A DNA stretch of 64,000 nt from NCBI RefSeq assembly GCF_019977755.1, contig NZ_AP025144.1, positions 3,038,001 to 3,102,000 of the forward strand. Reading direction: 5' to 3'. Every line of letters begins with the position of its first letter. The stretch's first letter is position 1. A program made the position numbers and the translations under genes. The DNA comes from Vibrio penaeicida (lineage in GTDB: Bacteria; Pseudomonadota; Gammaproteobacteria; Enterobacterales; Vibrionaceae). Shown here one piece after another: positions 19,978-28,703 of the stretch. The notes beneath the pieces were generated by a model. That model was given only the letters and a program-made list of their open reading frames with translations. It was not told the DNA's origin and searched no databases.

Positions 19978-22602
19978 ATGACTTTTCAATCCCCTTTTAC
20001 GCTTAAAGATTCTGCTATGAATCTCGAAAATTTACGTCATGAGTTGGAGAGTTTCTCCAATGACCAAAAAGAAGAGTTTCTCTCGCACCACCCGGTAACC
20101 GATTTGGTTCTTGGTCGCAGCGAATATATGGATATGCTGCTTACTCGCCTTTGGGAATACTATGGATTTGAGCACATAGAGGAACTCAGCCTAGTCGCTG
20201 TTGGTGGCTATGGACGTGGTGAACTACACCCTCTTTCCGATATCGATATCCTGATTCTTAACAGCTCACCACTTCAGAGCGAAGTCAAAACCAAGGTCAG
20301 TGAATTCATTACTCTGCTTTGGGACTTACGATTAGAAGTCGGACACAGTGTCAGAACCGTAGCGGAGTGTGAAGAGGTAGGAAAAGACGATCTGACCGTC
20401 GCAACAAACCTCCAAGAGGCAAGGTTAATCTGCGGTTGTGAAGAAACCTTTCACAGCCTAAAAATGCTTATCCACTCAGAGAGTTTCTGGCCGAGCGAGA
20501 TCTTCTATCAAGCGAAAATCCAAGAGCAAAAGCAGCGACACGCACGGTTCCACGATACCACTTACAATCTAGAACCCGACATCAAATCTAGTCCCGGCGG
20601 GCTTCGTGATATCCATACTCTAAGCTGGGTTGCCAGACGCCACTTTGGGGCAACTTCGTTATTCGAAATGAGCCGCTATGGATTTCTCACTGATGCTGAA
20701 TACCGTGAACTGTTAGAGTGCCAAGATTACCTGTGGCGAGTGCGCTTTGCCTTACATATAGAGCTGAAACGTTACGATAATCGTTTGACGTTTGCCCACC
20801 AGCTTCAAGTTGCGCAGCATCTTGGGTTTACTGGCGAAGGCAATAAGCCTATCGAAATGATGATGAAAGAGTTTTACCGCACATTAAGACGTGTGGCGGA
20901 ACTCAATAAAATGCTACTCAAATTGTTCGACCAAGCCATCATCAATAAAGGTGAACAGCTACCAGCAGAAATTCTGGATGCCGATTTTCAGCGCCGAGGA
21001 CCTCTAATCGAAGCCAGAAAACCAGCTTTGTTTCAGGCCCGCCCTGAAACCATTTTGGATATGTTTTTACACATTGCGAATGACTCCTCTATTGAAGGCG
21101 TGGCACCCGCGACCATGCGACAACTGCGAACCGCTCGCCGTCGATTGAACAAATTTTTGCATACCATTCCAGAAGCCCGTGAAAAATTCATGGACTTAGT
21201 TCGTCATCCTAATGCTTTGCATAAAGCGTTCAGTTTGATGCATCGCCTAGGCGTGATGTCGGCTTATCTACCACAGTGGAGCCAAATTGTTGGGCAAATG
21301 CAGTTCGATTTATTCCACGTGTATACCGTAGACGAGCACAGTATGCGTTTGCTCAAGCATATCCACACATTTAGCTTTGCCAAAAACCACGCGAAACACC
21401 CCATTTGTTGCGAGGTCTACCCTCGGATTCAAAAAAAGGAATTGCTGATCATAGCGGCTATTTTCCACGATATTGGAAAAGGGCGCGGAGGAGATCACTC
21501 AGAGATTGGTGCAGTCGAAGCTTACGACTTTTGCATAGAGCACGGTTTATCCAAACCAGAATCTAAGCTGGTTTCTTGGTTGGTCAAACACCATCTGTTG
21601 ATGTCTGTCACCGCTCAAAGACGTGATATTTATGACCCAGAAGTCGTCACAGGGTTTGCAAAGAAAGTTCGCGATGAAGAATACCTCGAATTTTTGGTAT
21701 GCCTCACCGTTGCAGACATCTGCGCAACCAACCCAGAACTCTGGAACAGTTGGAAGCGGACACTGCTCGCTGAACTTTTTTACTCTTCCCAGCGAGCTCT
21801 ACGCCGTGGCTTAGAAAACCCAGTCGATGTTCGCGACAGAATCCGTCATAACCAACACTTAGCCTCGGCTATGTTAAGAAAAGAAGGCTTCACCGCCCGA
21901 GAAATTGAAGTGTTATGGCAACGTTTCAAAGCCGACTATTTCCTTCGCCACACCCACAAACAAATTGCTTGGCACGGAGAACATCTCCTTAGATTAGAAT
22001 CCAAAGAGCAACCTCTGGTTTTACTGAGTAAAGAAGCCACTCGTGGCGGTACAGAAGTGTTCATTTACTCAAAAGACCTGCCCAACCTATTTGCCAACGT
22101 TGTTGGTGAGCTCGACAGGCGTAACTTTAGCGTCCATGACGCACAAGTAATGACGAGCAAAGATGGTTATGCCCTCGATACATTCATTGTGTTAGACCAT
22201 CATGGTGAACCCATAGACGAAAACCGACATGCCAATATGGTTCGTCATATAGAAAGCATTCTCAGTGAAGACGACGTGGCAAACTCAAAAGTGCGCCGGA
22301 CTCCGAGGCAACTGATGCATTTCAACGTCAAAACACGTGTGGATTTTATTCCAACCAAAACACGAAAGCGCACGCTAATGGAATTCGTTGCCTTAGATAC
22401 TCCAGGGTTACTGGCAAACATAGGCGCAACTTTTGCCGAGTTAGGTATTCACCTTCATGCGGCAAAAATCATCACCATAGGCGAACGAGCAGAAGACTTG
22501 TTTATTCTCACCTCACCTAATGGCGGTCCTTTGAGTGAAGAAGAACAAGCCGCGCTAAAAACCAAGCTGAAAGAAAGCGTTAGTGAGCTTCAGCATCACT
22601 AA
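19978..22602 (+). CDS. glnD: Bifunctional uridylyltransferase/uridylyl-removing enzyme GlnD
   Basis: GlnD senses glutamine and adds or removes UMP on the PII protein GlnB/GlnK, controlling glutamine synthetase and NtrC. The 874-residue protein has the nucleotidyltransferase motif GGYGRGELHPLSDIDILIL (Gly76 on, Asp88 and Asp90), an HD domain with IFHDIGKGRGGDHSEIG near residue 495 for UMP removal, and two C-terminal ACT domains (about 705-780 and 815-870) that bind glutamine. The ATG at 19978 matches family N-termini. An overlapping out-of-frame ATG sits four bases upstream. Confidence 0.97.
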   Translation: MTFQSPFTLKDSAMNLENLRHELESFSNDQKEEFLSHHPVTDLVLGRSEYMDMLLTRLWEYYGFEHIEELSLVAVGGYGRGELHPLSDIDILILNSSPLQSEVKTKVSEFITLLWDLRLEVGHSVRTVAECEEVGKDDLTVATNLQEARLICGCEETFHSLKMLIHSESFWPSEIFYQAKIQEQKQRHARFHDTTYNLEPDIKSSPGGLRDIHTLSWVARRHFGATSLFEMSRYGFLTDAEYRELLECQDYLWRVRFALHIELKRYDNRLTFAHQLQVAQHLGFTGEGNKPIEMMMKEFYRTLRRVAELNKMLLKLFDQAIINKGEQLPAEILDADFQRRGPLIEARKPALFQARPETILDMFLHIANDSSIEGVAPATMRQLRTARRRLNKFLHTIPEAREKFMDLVRHPNALHKAFSLMHRLGVMSAYLPQWSQIVGQMQFDLFHVYTVDEHSMRLLKHIHTFSFAKNHAKHPICCEVYPRIQKKELLIIAAIFHDIGKGRGGDHSEIGAVEAYDFCIEHGLSKPESKLVSWLVKHHLLMSVTAQRRDIYDPEVVTGFAKKVRDEEYLEFLVCLTVADICATNPELWNSWKRTLLAELFYSSQRALRRGLENPVDVRDRIRHNQHLASAMLRKEGFTAREIEVLWQRFKADYFLRHTHKQIAWHGEHLLRLESKEQPLVLLSKEATRGGTEVFIYSKDLPNLFANVVGELDRRNFSVHDAQVMTSKDGYALDTFIVLDHHGEPIDENRHANMVRHIESILSEDDVANSKVRRTPRQLMHFNVKTRVDFIPTKTRKRTLMEFVALDTPGLLANIGATFAELGIHLHAAKIITIGERAEDLFILTSPNGGPLSEEEQAALKTKLKESVSELQHH

Positions 22603-22616
22603 CGAAACAAGTAAAT

Positions 22617-22647
22617 GGACGAGATCCGGTTTATCGCGATCTCGTCC
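22617..22647 (+). repeat. Perfect 10-bp inverted repeat after glnD
   Basis: GGACGAGATC and GATCTCGTCC pair perfectly around an 11-base loop, starting 15 bases past the glnD stop. No T run follows, so it is not a classic terminator. It may stabilise the glnD 3' end or support Rho-dependent termination. Confidence 0.5.
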
Positions 22648-22781
22648 ACACTCTCTGCTCAAACGCCTGTCTGACCTATCAATAGCTGCTAAAGTTGAAC
22701 AGTACTCAATCAGTTTGTTCATCCTGTAGCCTGATGAATATTAAACTGATTTACTATTCATTGGCTAACACGAGGTGCTCT

Positions 22782-23165
22782 ATGTATCCAAACCTCACTG
22801 GATTAGGTATTCAAGACCCGAAACAGATCGAACGTTATTCCCTTCGACAAGAATCGCAAAAAGACGTACTTAAGATCTATTTTAAAAAGCAAAAGGGCGA
22901 GCTTTTTGCTAAAAGCGTCAAATTCAAATACCCAAGACAGCGCAAAAATGTTTTGGTCGACAGCGGCAGCCATCAGTACAAAGAAGTAACTGAAATAAAC
23001 CGCAACTTAACACTCGTGATCGATGAGTTAAACACCATTACGAAGCCTGAAAAATTGGTTGAAGTTGATGTGAAAGAGAAAGTCTTGTCTGATCTTCGTC
23101 ACTTAGAAAAAGTCGTATCCAGCAAAATCGCTGAAATCGAAGCTGATCTCGACAAGCTAAAGTAA
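22782..23165 (+). CDS. UPF0325 family protein (YaeH-like)
   Basis: The 127-residue protein starts [20 protein letters not shown] after a CGAGG ribosome binding site; an upstream in-frame ATG would add 29 residues with no site. It has the family core [20 protein letters not shown] and [17 protein letters not shown], and a C-terminal coiled-coil segment ([20 protein letters not shown]). E. coli YaeH is close to glnD and map too. The family has no established function; it is soluble and basic in the centre, so nucleic-acid contact is possible but unproven. Confidence 0.9.
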   Translation: MYPNLTGLGIQDPKQIERYSLRQESQKDVLKIYFKKQKGELFAKSVKFKYPRQRKNVLVDSGSHQYKEVTEINRNLTLVIDELNTITKPEKLVEVDVKEKVLSDLRHLEKVVSSKIAEIEADLDKLK

Positions 23166-23191
23166 GCGGATATTTACGATAGAAAACAATG

Positions 23192-23217
23192 AATAAGAGG
23201 GTTTCCGACCCTCTTAT
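23192..23217 (+). terminator. Hairpin after the YaeH-like gene
   Basis: ATAAGAGGGT and ACCCTCTTAT pair around a five-base loop. The following T tract is weak, so termination strength is uncertain. Confidence 0.55.
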
Positions 23218-23275
23218 CATAATGAACCCTCTACTAGTAAAGTACAGAGCGGCTAATTAAGCGCTTCAAACCGGA

Positions 23276-24001
23276 TTAAGCAAACAACTCCACCCAACCA
23301 AACTCAATCAATAACCTTTCCCAAACATCATCAAACTTCGCCTTTAGCACCAGTTCTTCCTTGGTATAAGGGTGAACAAAGGATAATTCCGACGCGTGAA
23401 GAAGCAGGCGATGTGCGTCGTAATGCTCTCTAAACAAGCGGTTGTGCTTGCCATCACCATGAGAAGTATCTCCGACAATCGGATGCCTTAAATGCGCCAT
23501 ATGCCGTCGTAACTGGTGTTTCCGTCCCGTCTTGGGTTTCATCTCAACCAAGCCATAACGTGTGGTTGGGAATCGCCCTGTAGACAGCGGAACTTCTACT
23601 TTTCCTAATGGCTGATATACCGTGATCGCCTCTTTGGCTTCTTGGTCTTTATCTGCAAACTTATCCGCAATTTTATCCAACTCTTCTTTGAGAGGATAAT
23701 CCAGCGTATCACCCTGCTCTATCCATCCTCGCACTATCGCGTGATAGGTTTTTTGCATTTCATGATTCGCAAACATCGGCATCACTTCAGAAGCCACTTC
23801 GCTAGAGAGTGCAAACACCAACACACCGGAAGTCGGTCTGTCGAGTCGATGCAATGGAAACACATGTTGCCCAATTTGATCACGCAATGTTTGCATCACA
23901 AACTGCGTTTCGTGTTTGTCTAACCAAGATCGATGAACCAACATTCCAGCAGGCTTGTTTACAGCGACCAGATACTCATCTTGAAATAAAATTTCTAGCA
24001 C
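23276..24001 (-). CDS. truC: tRNA pseudouridine(65) synthase TruC
   Basis: TruC makes pseudouridine at position 65 of certain tRNAs. The 241-residue protein has the RluA-family motif HRLDRPTSGVLVFAL with catalytic Asp54, the KPAGMLVH segment near residue 16, and KTGRKHQLRRHMAHLRHPIV near residue 155. The start codon is GTG and overlaps the end of the upstream YqcC-like gene by seven bases, so the two are translated together. E. coli also pairs yqcC with truC, next to csrB and syd, as here. Confidence 0.93.
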   Translation of the reverse strand: MLEILFQDEYLVAVNKPAGMLVHRSWLDKHETQFVMQTLRDQIGQHVFPLHRLDRPTSGVLVFALSSEVASEVMPMFANHEMQKTYHAIVRGWIEQGDTLDYPLKEELDKIADKFADKDQEAKEAITVYQPLGKVEVPLSTGRFPTTRYGLVEMKPKTGRKHQLRRHMAHLRHPIVGDTSHGDGKHNRLFREHYDAHRLLLHASELSFVHPYTKEELVLKAKFDDVWERLLIEFGWVELFA

Positions 24002-24312
24002 GATGCAAATGCCTCATCGATGTCAGAAATAGCTGCTAACACTTTTATCTTAGATACATCATCTTTCCAAACTTCTTCAAAGTATGGCAAAAGCTGCAAC
24101 GCAGAAGGTAAAGGTTGGCTGGCACTTATCATCGCTTCTAGTCGGGTAATGAATATCCACTGCAACCACTGCTGTGGCTCGAGTGTGTCGTAGGAAAAGG
24201 GCTGTTGGCTAGCCAACGCCTCAGGAGAAGGAGGCGAAGATTCCCAGAGGTTTTGTTGCTGCAAAGCGGTTTTAAGATTCTCGATAAGGATCGATATTCG
24301 AGCAGTATTCAT
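23995..24312 (-). CDS. YqcC-like protein (DUF446 family)
   Basis: A 105-residue soluble protein with the YqcC-type features: an N-terminal helix (ISILIENLKTALQQQNLW), then FSYDTLEPQQWLQWIFITRL and LPSALQLLPYFEEVW. The family consists of small helical proteins of unknown function always found next to truC. The seven-base overlap with truC implies translational coupling and perhaps a shared role in tRNA modification (inference). Confidence 0.88.
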   Translation of the reverse strand: MNTARISILIENLKTALQQQNLWESSPPSPEALASQQPFSYDTLEPQQWLQWIFITRLEAMISASQPLPSALQLLPYFEEVWKDDVSKIKVLAAISDIDEAFASC

Positions 24313-24394
24313 CTATTTCGTTTCAAATGGCCTTGAAAAATGCCCATAGAGTACCATCTATTGGCTAAAGACATATAGGATAACAAGTCAGTCC

Positions 24395-25432
24395 ATGGAC
24401 ACCATTCATACCCTTACCCAGCTTCTAAGTGACAGTCATTGCGAGTACCAAGTTTTCGATTTGGGTCGTCGTATTACGAAGATCGAGCCTAGTGCATTTG
24501 CAAAAGTAGAATTGGGGCGACAAGCTTACCCCTTCCCAATGCAGCGCAAGGCACACATTGCTATTGCCTACTGGAACGAATCGAAACAGCCTTGGATCTG
24601 GTTTTTGAAGTTTGAATTGGATGAACGTGGACTACTCAGACAGGCTGACGTGGGTAACTTTATTAAATACATCATTGAAGCCATGGGGACACGACTGGGA
24701 GGTGAGTTGAGTGAAGAGCAACAAGAAAAGCTCTCTAACAACCCTTACACCTTCAAGCCAGCAGAAGACAAAATGGCCGTGTTCCACAGCCAAGTTCGAG
24801 CAAAGCTGTCGATGCCAACAAGCCAATACTATGAACACGCGCAGCACTATTTCTCAGGTGGTTTAGGCTGGAACAACTGGCAGACAATTGGATTACAAGG
24901 CATTGCAGACATTTGTGCGCGCTTTGGCATTGATCAAAATAGCGTGATGCTTAAAAAAGCGCTTAACCAGCTGCCTAACGAACCACTTTATGCCTTATTG
25001 GGTGTGCTAGAACACTGTGAACTGCCTGACAACCTCGGGAAAGCCTTGCAAGAAAAAGCGCTCTCTGAATGCAATTCCGACACGCCAGACTTGTTTCTCG
25101 TATCGGCATTAGTGAGAGCATTGGCAGGGTCTTCAAACTCTCTTAACTTAATCGTCGACCATATATTACAGAGCCCGAGATTGAGCCATCAGGAAGTATT
25201 GGTGGGGATCGCAGGTAGAAGTTGGTCCTCATTGGCGGACACAGAAAGAGCTGGGCAGTTTTTATTGAGGCTCGCACAGACAGGAAATCAAAACCTGTTC
25301 AACCAGCTATTTGCCGATCTCGTTATGTTGCCTGAACTTCGAATGGTTTTGCTGCCATTACTTCATAACGCGCCATCGCAAGAATTGGCCACTGCCTTGC
25401 TGAAACTTCAGCAAAACACACGTTCTCAATAA
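24395..25432 (+). CDS. DUF3549 family protein
   Basis: A 345-residue soluble protein that I recognise as the DUF3549 family found mainly in Vibrionaceae and relatives. It begins MDTIHTLTQLLSDSHCEYQV, carries VFDLGRRITKIEPSAFAKVE, and is rich in short helical repeats in its second half (about residues 170-345, EHCELPDNLGKALQEKA-like units), which resemble HEAT-like repeats. No signal peptide, membrane segment or catalytic motif is seen. It is divergent from yqcC and 21 bases upstream of the DUF3301 gene. Function is unknown. Confidence 0.8.
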   Translation: MDTIHTLTQLLSDSHCEYQVFDLGRRITKIEPSAFAKVELGRQAYPFPMQRKAHIAIAYWNESKQPWIWFLKFELDERGLLRQADVGNFIKYIIEAMGTRLGGELSEEQQEKLSNNPYTFKPAEDKMAVFHSQVRAKLSMPTSQYYEHAQHYFSGGLGWNNWQTIGLQGIADICARFGIDQNSVMLKKALNQLPNEPLYALLGVLEHCELPDNLGKALQEKALSECNSDTPDLFLVSALVRALAGSSNSLNLIVDHILQSPRLSHQEVLVGIAGRSWSSLADTERAGQFLLRLAQTGNQNLFNQLFADLVMLPELRMVLLPLLHNAPSQELATALLKLQQNTRSQ

Positions 25433-25453
25433 ACAGCGCCAAAGGATGGAATA

Positions 25454-25753
25454 ATGATAGGGAATCTTTTCACAATCATACTGGTCACCCTGTTCTGTTT
25501 GTTGTTCTGGCAACAACGCAGACAATCTGAGCTAGCAAAACAGATGGTTGCGCATCGTTGTAAGCAGCTTGAGATACAAATGTTGTCTGTTTCTTTCAAG
25601 GGGCACAAAATTCGCCATAAAACAGGTAAATTAGGCTGGCACACCATTTACCAGTTTGAATTCTCGGCGCTTGGGGATGATTACTACATCGGGGAGCTTA
25701 CTATGGTGGGCTTTCATGCCAGCCACTTCGAGATCCCACCTTATCGAATGTAG
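25454..25753 (+). CDS. DUF3301 family small membrane-anchored protein
   Basis: A 99-residue protein with one N-terminal hydrophobic segment (NLFTIILVTLFCLLF, residues 4-18), then a charged region WQQRRQSELAKQMVAHRC, and a soluble C-terminal domain GWHTIYQFEFSALGDDYYIG. This matches DUF3301, a family of unknown function. It probably sits in the inner membrane with the C-terminal domain in the cytoplasm (positive-inside rule). It is co-oriented with the DUF3549 gene, 21 bases away, and converges on the csrB terminator. Confidence 0.82.
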   Translation: MIGNLFTIILVTLFCLLFWQQRRQSELAKQMVAHRCKQLEIQMLSVSFKGHKIRHKTGKLGWHTIYQFEFSALGDDYYIGELTMVGFHASHFEIPPYRM

Positions 25754-25861
25754 CCTGTGTGAGGGTAAATAGCTCTTGGTTAAGCAAATAGCTTTTTGTC
25801 CAGTAAACAGACAGATAACGCTATAATTTTCTCGGAAACACACTCAACGTCATAAAGCCCA

Positions 25862-25898
25862 TAGAAAAGAAAAGCCCCGATACTCGCGTATCGGGGCT
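25862..25898 (-). terminator. csrB terminator
   Basis: AGCCCCGATAC and GTATCGGGGCT form an 11-bp stem with a four-base loop, followed on the minus strand by TTTCTTTTCTA. It may also serve the DUF3301 gene on the plus strand. Confidence 0.9.
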
Positions 25899-26276
25899 GT
25901 AGTCTTACTCGCAGCAATCCGGCTACTAAAAGTGCTCCATGCATCAAATCCTTGATAGTATGCTGTGTTCCTTCAGCTTAGTCCTTTCGTCGCCATCCTA
26001 GCGGTGTCCATGATCCTATCCTGATCTGCTAACCTTCCTGATTAGCGCACTCACTTGTTCCTTGAGCGGTGTCCTTTACATCATCCTGATGCTCGTTCCT
26101 TGCCTCTTCCTAGAGGTGTCCATTGTCTTTCCTTTGTCGTCATCTTCCTGATAACGATTGAGTCCATTCAATGTCCTTTCGCTCCATGCTGATCATTCAT
26201 CCTGAATAACCAAATCTTCTTCCTGAAGATAACCATTCCTTGGTTGTTTCCTGTTCCGTGTCGGAATCCTTCCGAC
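25862..26276 (-). ncRNA. csrB: CsrB-type small RNA (sequesters CsrA)
   Basis: Read on the minus strand, the segment carries about 28 GGA trinucleotides in 410 bases, around 20 of them AGGA, many in loops of short stems (for example GTCGGAAGGATTCCGAC at the 5' end). This is the hallmark of CsrB/CsrC RNAs, which bind and titrate the translation regulator CsrA. It ends in an 11-bp terminator. Its neighbours syd, queF, truC and yqcC are also the csrB neighbours in E. coli. It has no ORF. Vibrios usually have several such RNAs; which copy this is cannot be told from the window. Confidence 0.93.
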
Positions 26277-26283
26277 AGAGAAC

Positions 26284-26311
26284 AGATTACGTTTATCTCT
26301 TTTTAGAACAA
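26284..26311 (-). promoter_or_regulatory. csrB promoter
   Basis: On the minus strand TTGTTC (26306-26311) and TAATCT (26284-26289) are spaced by 16 bases, placing the start near 26276. The first transcribed bases then form the GGA-loop hairpin expected at the 5' end of the RNA. Confidence 0.7.
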
Positions 26312-26436
26312 CTTAGCCATCTCACATTTCTTTATGAGAAGAAATATCATCAAATAATTTTATTATAAATAACAGTAAGTTAATCGCAACTAGTAATAAT
26401 ACCCCAATATAAATAGCAAACATTTCCTACACCTCT

Positions 26437-26454
26437 TGTAAGAGATCTCTCACA
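26437..26454. promoter_or_regulatory. GacA/UvrY/VarA-type binding palindrome upstream of csrB
   Basis: TGTAAGAGATCTCTCACA differs at one position from the 18-base palindrome TGTAAGAGATCTCTTACA known to bind the response regulator UvrY/GacA upstream of csrB-type RNAs. Its centre lies about 170 bases upstream of the predicted csrB start, a far-upstream position also known from E. coli. The sensor pair would be BarA-UvrY, called VarS-VarA in vibrios. Confidence 0.85.
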
Positions 26455-26599
26455 AGCTAATGAGCAAATAACTCGAGCCCCTCGTTAAACTCACTACAAA
26501 TAACCAGTGCTGGCGCACACTTCTTGGAACCGATACTATTAGCGCATATTCATTCAGGGCAGTAGACCTTGGTGATGAGTAGAATTTAAGGATCTCAAA

Positions 26600-26902
26600 A
26601 TGAAAACTCAGGACATTACAGCAGAATTGGAAGCGGCTATTCAGTCTCTGGCCGACCAAGGCAAAGAGCCTACTGTCGCCTTAGTGAAAACAAGAATGAA
26701 AACCCCAGCGCCAATGCCTGCTATTATTGCCGCGATAAAAAGCTGGAAATCTTCATCTCATATCCCAAAAGTTGAAGTTGGGGTCAGTGAACCATCTAGC
26801 AACAAACGTGTTGCTTTGCTGGAAGCACAGATAGCTGCTTTTTCTAAGCAAATTGAAGATCTGAATAAACGAATTGAAAAATTAGAGAACCAATCATCAT
26901 GA
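26600..26902 (+). CDS. Small protein with N-terminal HTH-like and C-terminal coiled-coil regions
   Basis: A 100-residue protein with an AAGGAT ribosome binding site. The N-terminal part ([20 protein letters not shown] and the following [20 protein letters not shown]) resembles the KfrA-type winged-helix DNA-binding start. The C-terminus is a heptad coiled coil ([20 protein letters not shown] and on), suggesting a dimer. I do not recognise a named family with certainty. It overlaps the next gene by four bases (ATGA), so the two are coupled. Its location right upstream of the csrB control region is noteworthy but may be chance. Confidence 0.75.
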   Translation: MKTQDITAELEAAIQSLADQGKEPTVALVKTRMKTPAPMPAIIAAIKSWKSSSHIPKVEVGVSEPSSNKRVALLEAQIAAFSKQIEDLNKRIEKLENQSS

Positions 26903-27345
26903 AAATCTGGGTAGACGCCGATGCATGTCCCAAGGTCATCCGAGAAACACTCATACGTGCCGCAGAAAGAACAGGAATTACCACCACTTTCGTAGCTAAC
27001 CACGCGATACCACTACCGAAGCGGAATAATATTCATGCTCTACAAGTGCCTAGCGGCTTTGACATCGCTGACGACGAGATTGTGAAAAGAGTCGAAGCGC
27101 AAGACCTCGTTATCACTTCTGATATCCCTCTTGCCGATGAAGTAATCAGTAAAAATGCTTTAGCCTTAAGCCCAAGAGGAGAGTTATTCACCAAAGACAC
27201 CATAAAAGCTCGTCTAAATATTCGTGATTTTATGGACACAATGCGCTCTAGTGGAGTACAAACTGGTGGTCCAGCCGCACTTTCCCAAACAGAAAGAAGA
27301 GAGTTTGCCAACCAACTGGACCGATTTTTAGCCAAACACCGCTAA
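26899..27345 (+). CDS. YaiI/YqxD family protein (UPF0178)
   Basis: The 148-residue protein begins [20 protein letters not shown], the clear signature of the YaiI/YqxD family, whose fold is PIN-like. Conserved acidic residues Asp6, Asp8 and the later [15 protein letters not shown] segment resemble a metal-binding nuclease site, and the C-terminal [20 protein letters not shown] is also typical. No function has been established for the family; nuclease activity is only an inference from the fold. Confidence 0.9.
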   Translation: MKIWVDADACPKVIRETLIRAAERTGITTTFVANHAIPLPKRNNIHALQVPSGFDIADDEIVKRVEAQDLVITSDIPLADEVISKNALALSPRGELFTKDTIKARLNIRDFMDTMRSSGVQTGGPAALSQTERREFANQLDRFLAKHR

Positions 27346-27374
27346 CAGCAAGTCCGACTAAAGTAAGTTCAAAG

Positions 27375-27791
27375 CTACCGCTGGATTATTTCAGGTTTCA
27401 TGGTGTCGGATACCACGTGTATAACCGCAACCCACGCTTCGCGATGCTCTTTAGTATAAGACGCCCCAAGCCCCGTTTTTAACGTGTATAGCAACGCGTT
27501 ACCAACTGGGCTGAAGTGTGAACGTTTAACCCCATATTTATTGTGACGTTGCGCGAGCTGGATCAGAACAGGGACAAGGGCGTTCACATCTTGTAAACCT
27601 TCGACCGTGGCTTTAAGCATCATCATAAGCTTTCTGCCTTGAATCTTTAAATCGCCCTTAAAAAGAGGGCGGAGCTCGGGTTCATATTCAAATAGCTTGT
27701 TATAAAAGATCTCTGCTGCTTGCTCTGAAATGGGTTCAACTTGCTTGAATGACTGTTGAACCAAAGATATTTGACGCTGTGTAACTGACAT
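27375..27791 (-). CDS. Single-domain globin (bacterial haemoglobin)
   Basis: A 138-residue protein of the haemoglobin fold, similar in pattern to Vitreoscilla haemoglobin. Tyr30 sits at the B10 position (IFYNKLFEYEPELRPLF), Gln51 at E7 (KIQGRKLMMML), and His83 is the proximal F8 ligand (RHNKYGVKRSHFSPVGNALL). No reductase domain follows, so it is not flavohaemoglobin. Likely roles are oxygen or nitric-oxide binding. The ATG at 27791 follows a GAGGGTG ribosome binding site; a GTG two codons earlier is less likely. Confidence 0.9.
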   Translation of the reverse strand: MSVTQRQISLVQQSFKQVEPISEQAAEIFYNKLFEYEPELRPLFKGDLKIQGRKLMMMLKATVEGLQDVNALVPVLIQLAQRHNKYGVKRSHFSPVGNALLYTLKTGLGASYTKEHREAWVAVIHVVSDTMKPEIIQR

Positions 27792-27919
27792 AATCACCCT
27801 CTATTCCCTGACCTGCGTATTGGTGTCTGTTTGTTTCGAAAAATGAACAGACCTATAAAGTGTAGGCAGATTAAAAACGCCACGCGAGTGCGTGGCAGAT
27901 TCTTAAATAGATGGGTCGA

Positions 27920-28693
27920 TTAGTCTTTGAAGTCCCAAGATAAATTACTCACTAGTAAGCAATCGTCACATTTAAAGTCGAAAACGCCATGAACGGGTTC
28001 ATCTAACTTCCAATCCCCTTCGCATTTTGGGCATTTTCTAGACAGCTCTTCTTCTTTGCTTTTACCGCCCACTCGGTAGATATATAGATAAGTAGGAATC
28101 CCACTCACGACTTTAATTCGACGACATAAATCCCACCCTCGACGAAACAGCAAACTTTTGCTCGAAGAAATTTCGTAAAGTGATGGGTGCTCAACCACCG
28201 AGCCATTCATCTGAAGTTGATCGCACGCACTCCAATCTTCCTGCCATTTTATGATTTGTTTTTGATCACCATTCGCGACAGCGGGCAAACGGTACAGTGG
28301 AACGGGCTGGAAGTGTTCACCGCATCGAATCGGCGAACAAGTATGTAGATAACTGGTATAGAGGATTTGCCAATCTCGCTCACCGCATCCATCACTGGGA
28401 TCGGAGTTCATGTCTTCACCGATCACTTTAATTTTTGGCTGAAGTAACCCCGAATCTGCCAATATATCCATCGCATGCTTAACTTGAGGGCTGTGGAAGT
28501 CTGGATGCAAGCTATTGGATTCAGGGCAAACAACGCGCGCGGTAAAAATTGCGCCGTCCATCGAAACAGGCAGTTCTCGCCCTAAGACTTGTCCGTTGTA
28601 TCTCAGACAATCAAGCACATAATTTACCGCTTTCTCAACATCGCCCATAGACGTATCGCGGTATACTTCAAAAGAGAGCTCGGTAATGTACAT
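27920..28693 (-). CDS. Zn-ribbon-containing protein (DUF2310 family)
   Basis: A 257-residue soluble protein ending in a zinc ribbon with two CxxC pairs (CPKCEGDW and CDDC, about residues 220-248). The middle carries TSYLHTCSPIRCGEHFQPVP, which is typical of the family found in vibrios and other gammaproteobacteria. Function is unknown. It is 10 bases downstream of syd, so the two share a transcript. Confidence 0.82.
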   Translation of the reverse strand: MYITELSFEVYRDTSMGDVEKAVNYVLDCLRYNGQVLGRELPVSMDGAIFTARVVCPESNSLHPDFHSPQVKHAMDILADSGLLQPKIKVIGEDMNSDPSDGCGERDWQILYTSYLHTCSPIRCGEHFQPVPLYRLPAVANGDQKQIIKWQEDWSACDQLQMNGSVVEHPSLYEISSSKSLLFRRGWDLCRRIKVVSGIPTYLYIYRVGGKSKEEELSRKCPKCEGDWKLDEPVHGVFDFKCDDCLLVSNLSWDFKD

Positions 28694-28703
28694 CTATCTC
28701 ACC

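Noticed and set aside
25861..26280. Repeated 'TCCT' and 'TGTCC' units looked at first like a direct-repeat or CRISPR-like array.
   Set aside because: Unit spacing and sequence vary; on the opposite strand they are the GGA motifs of a CsrB RNA with promoter and terminator.
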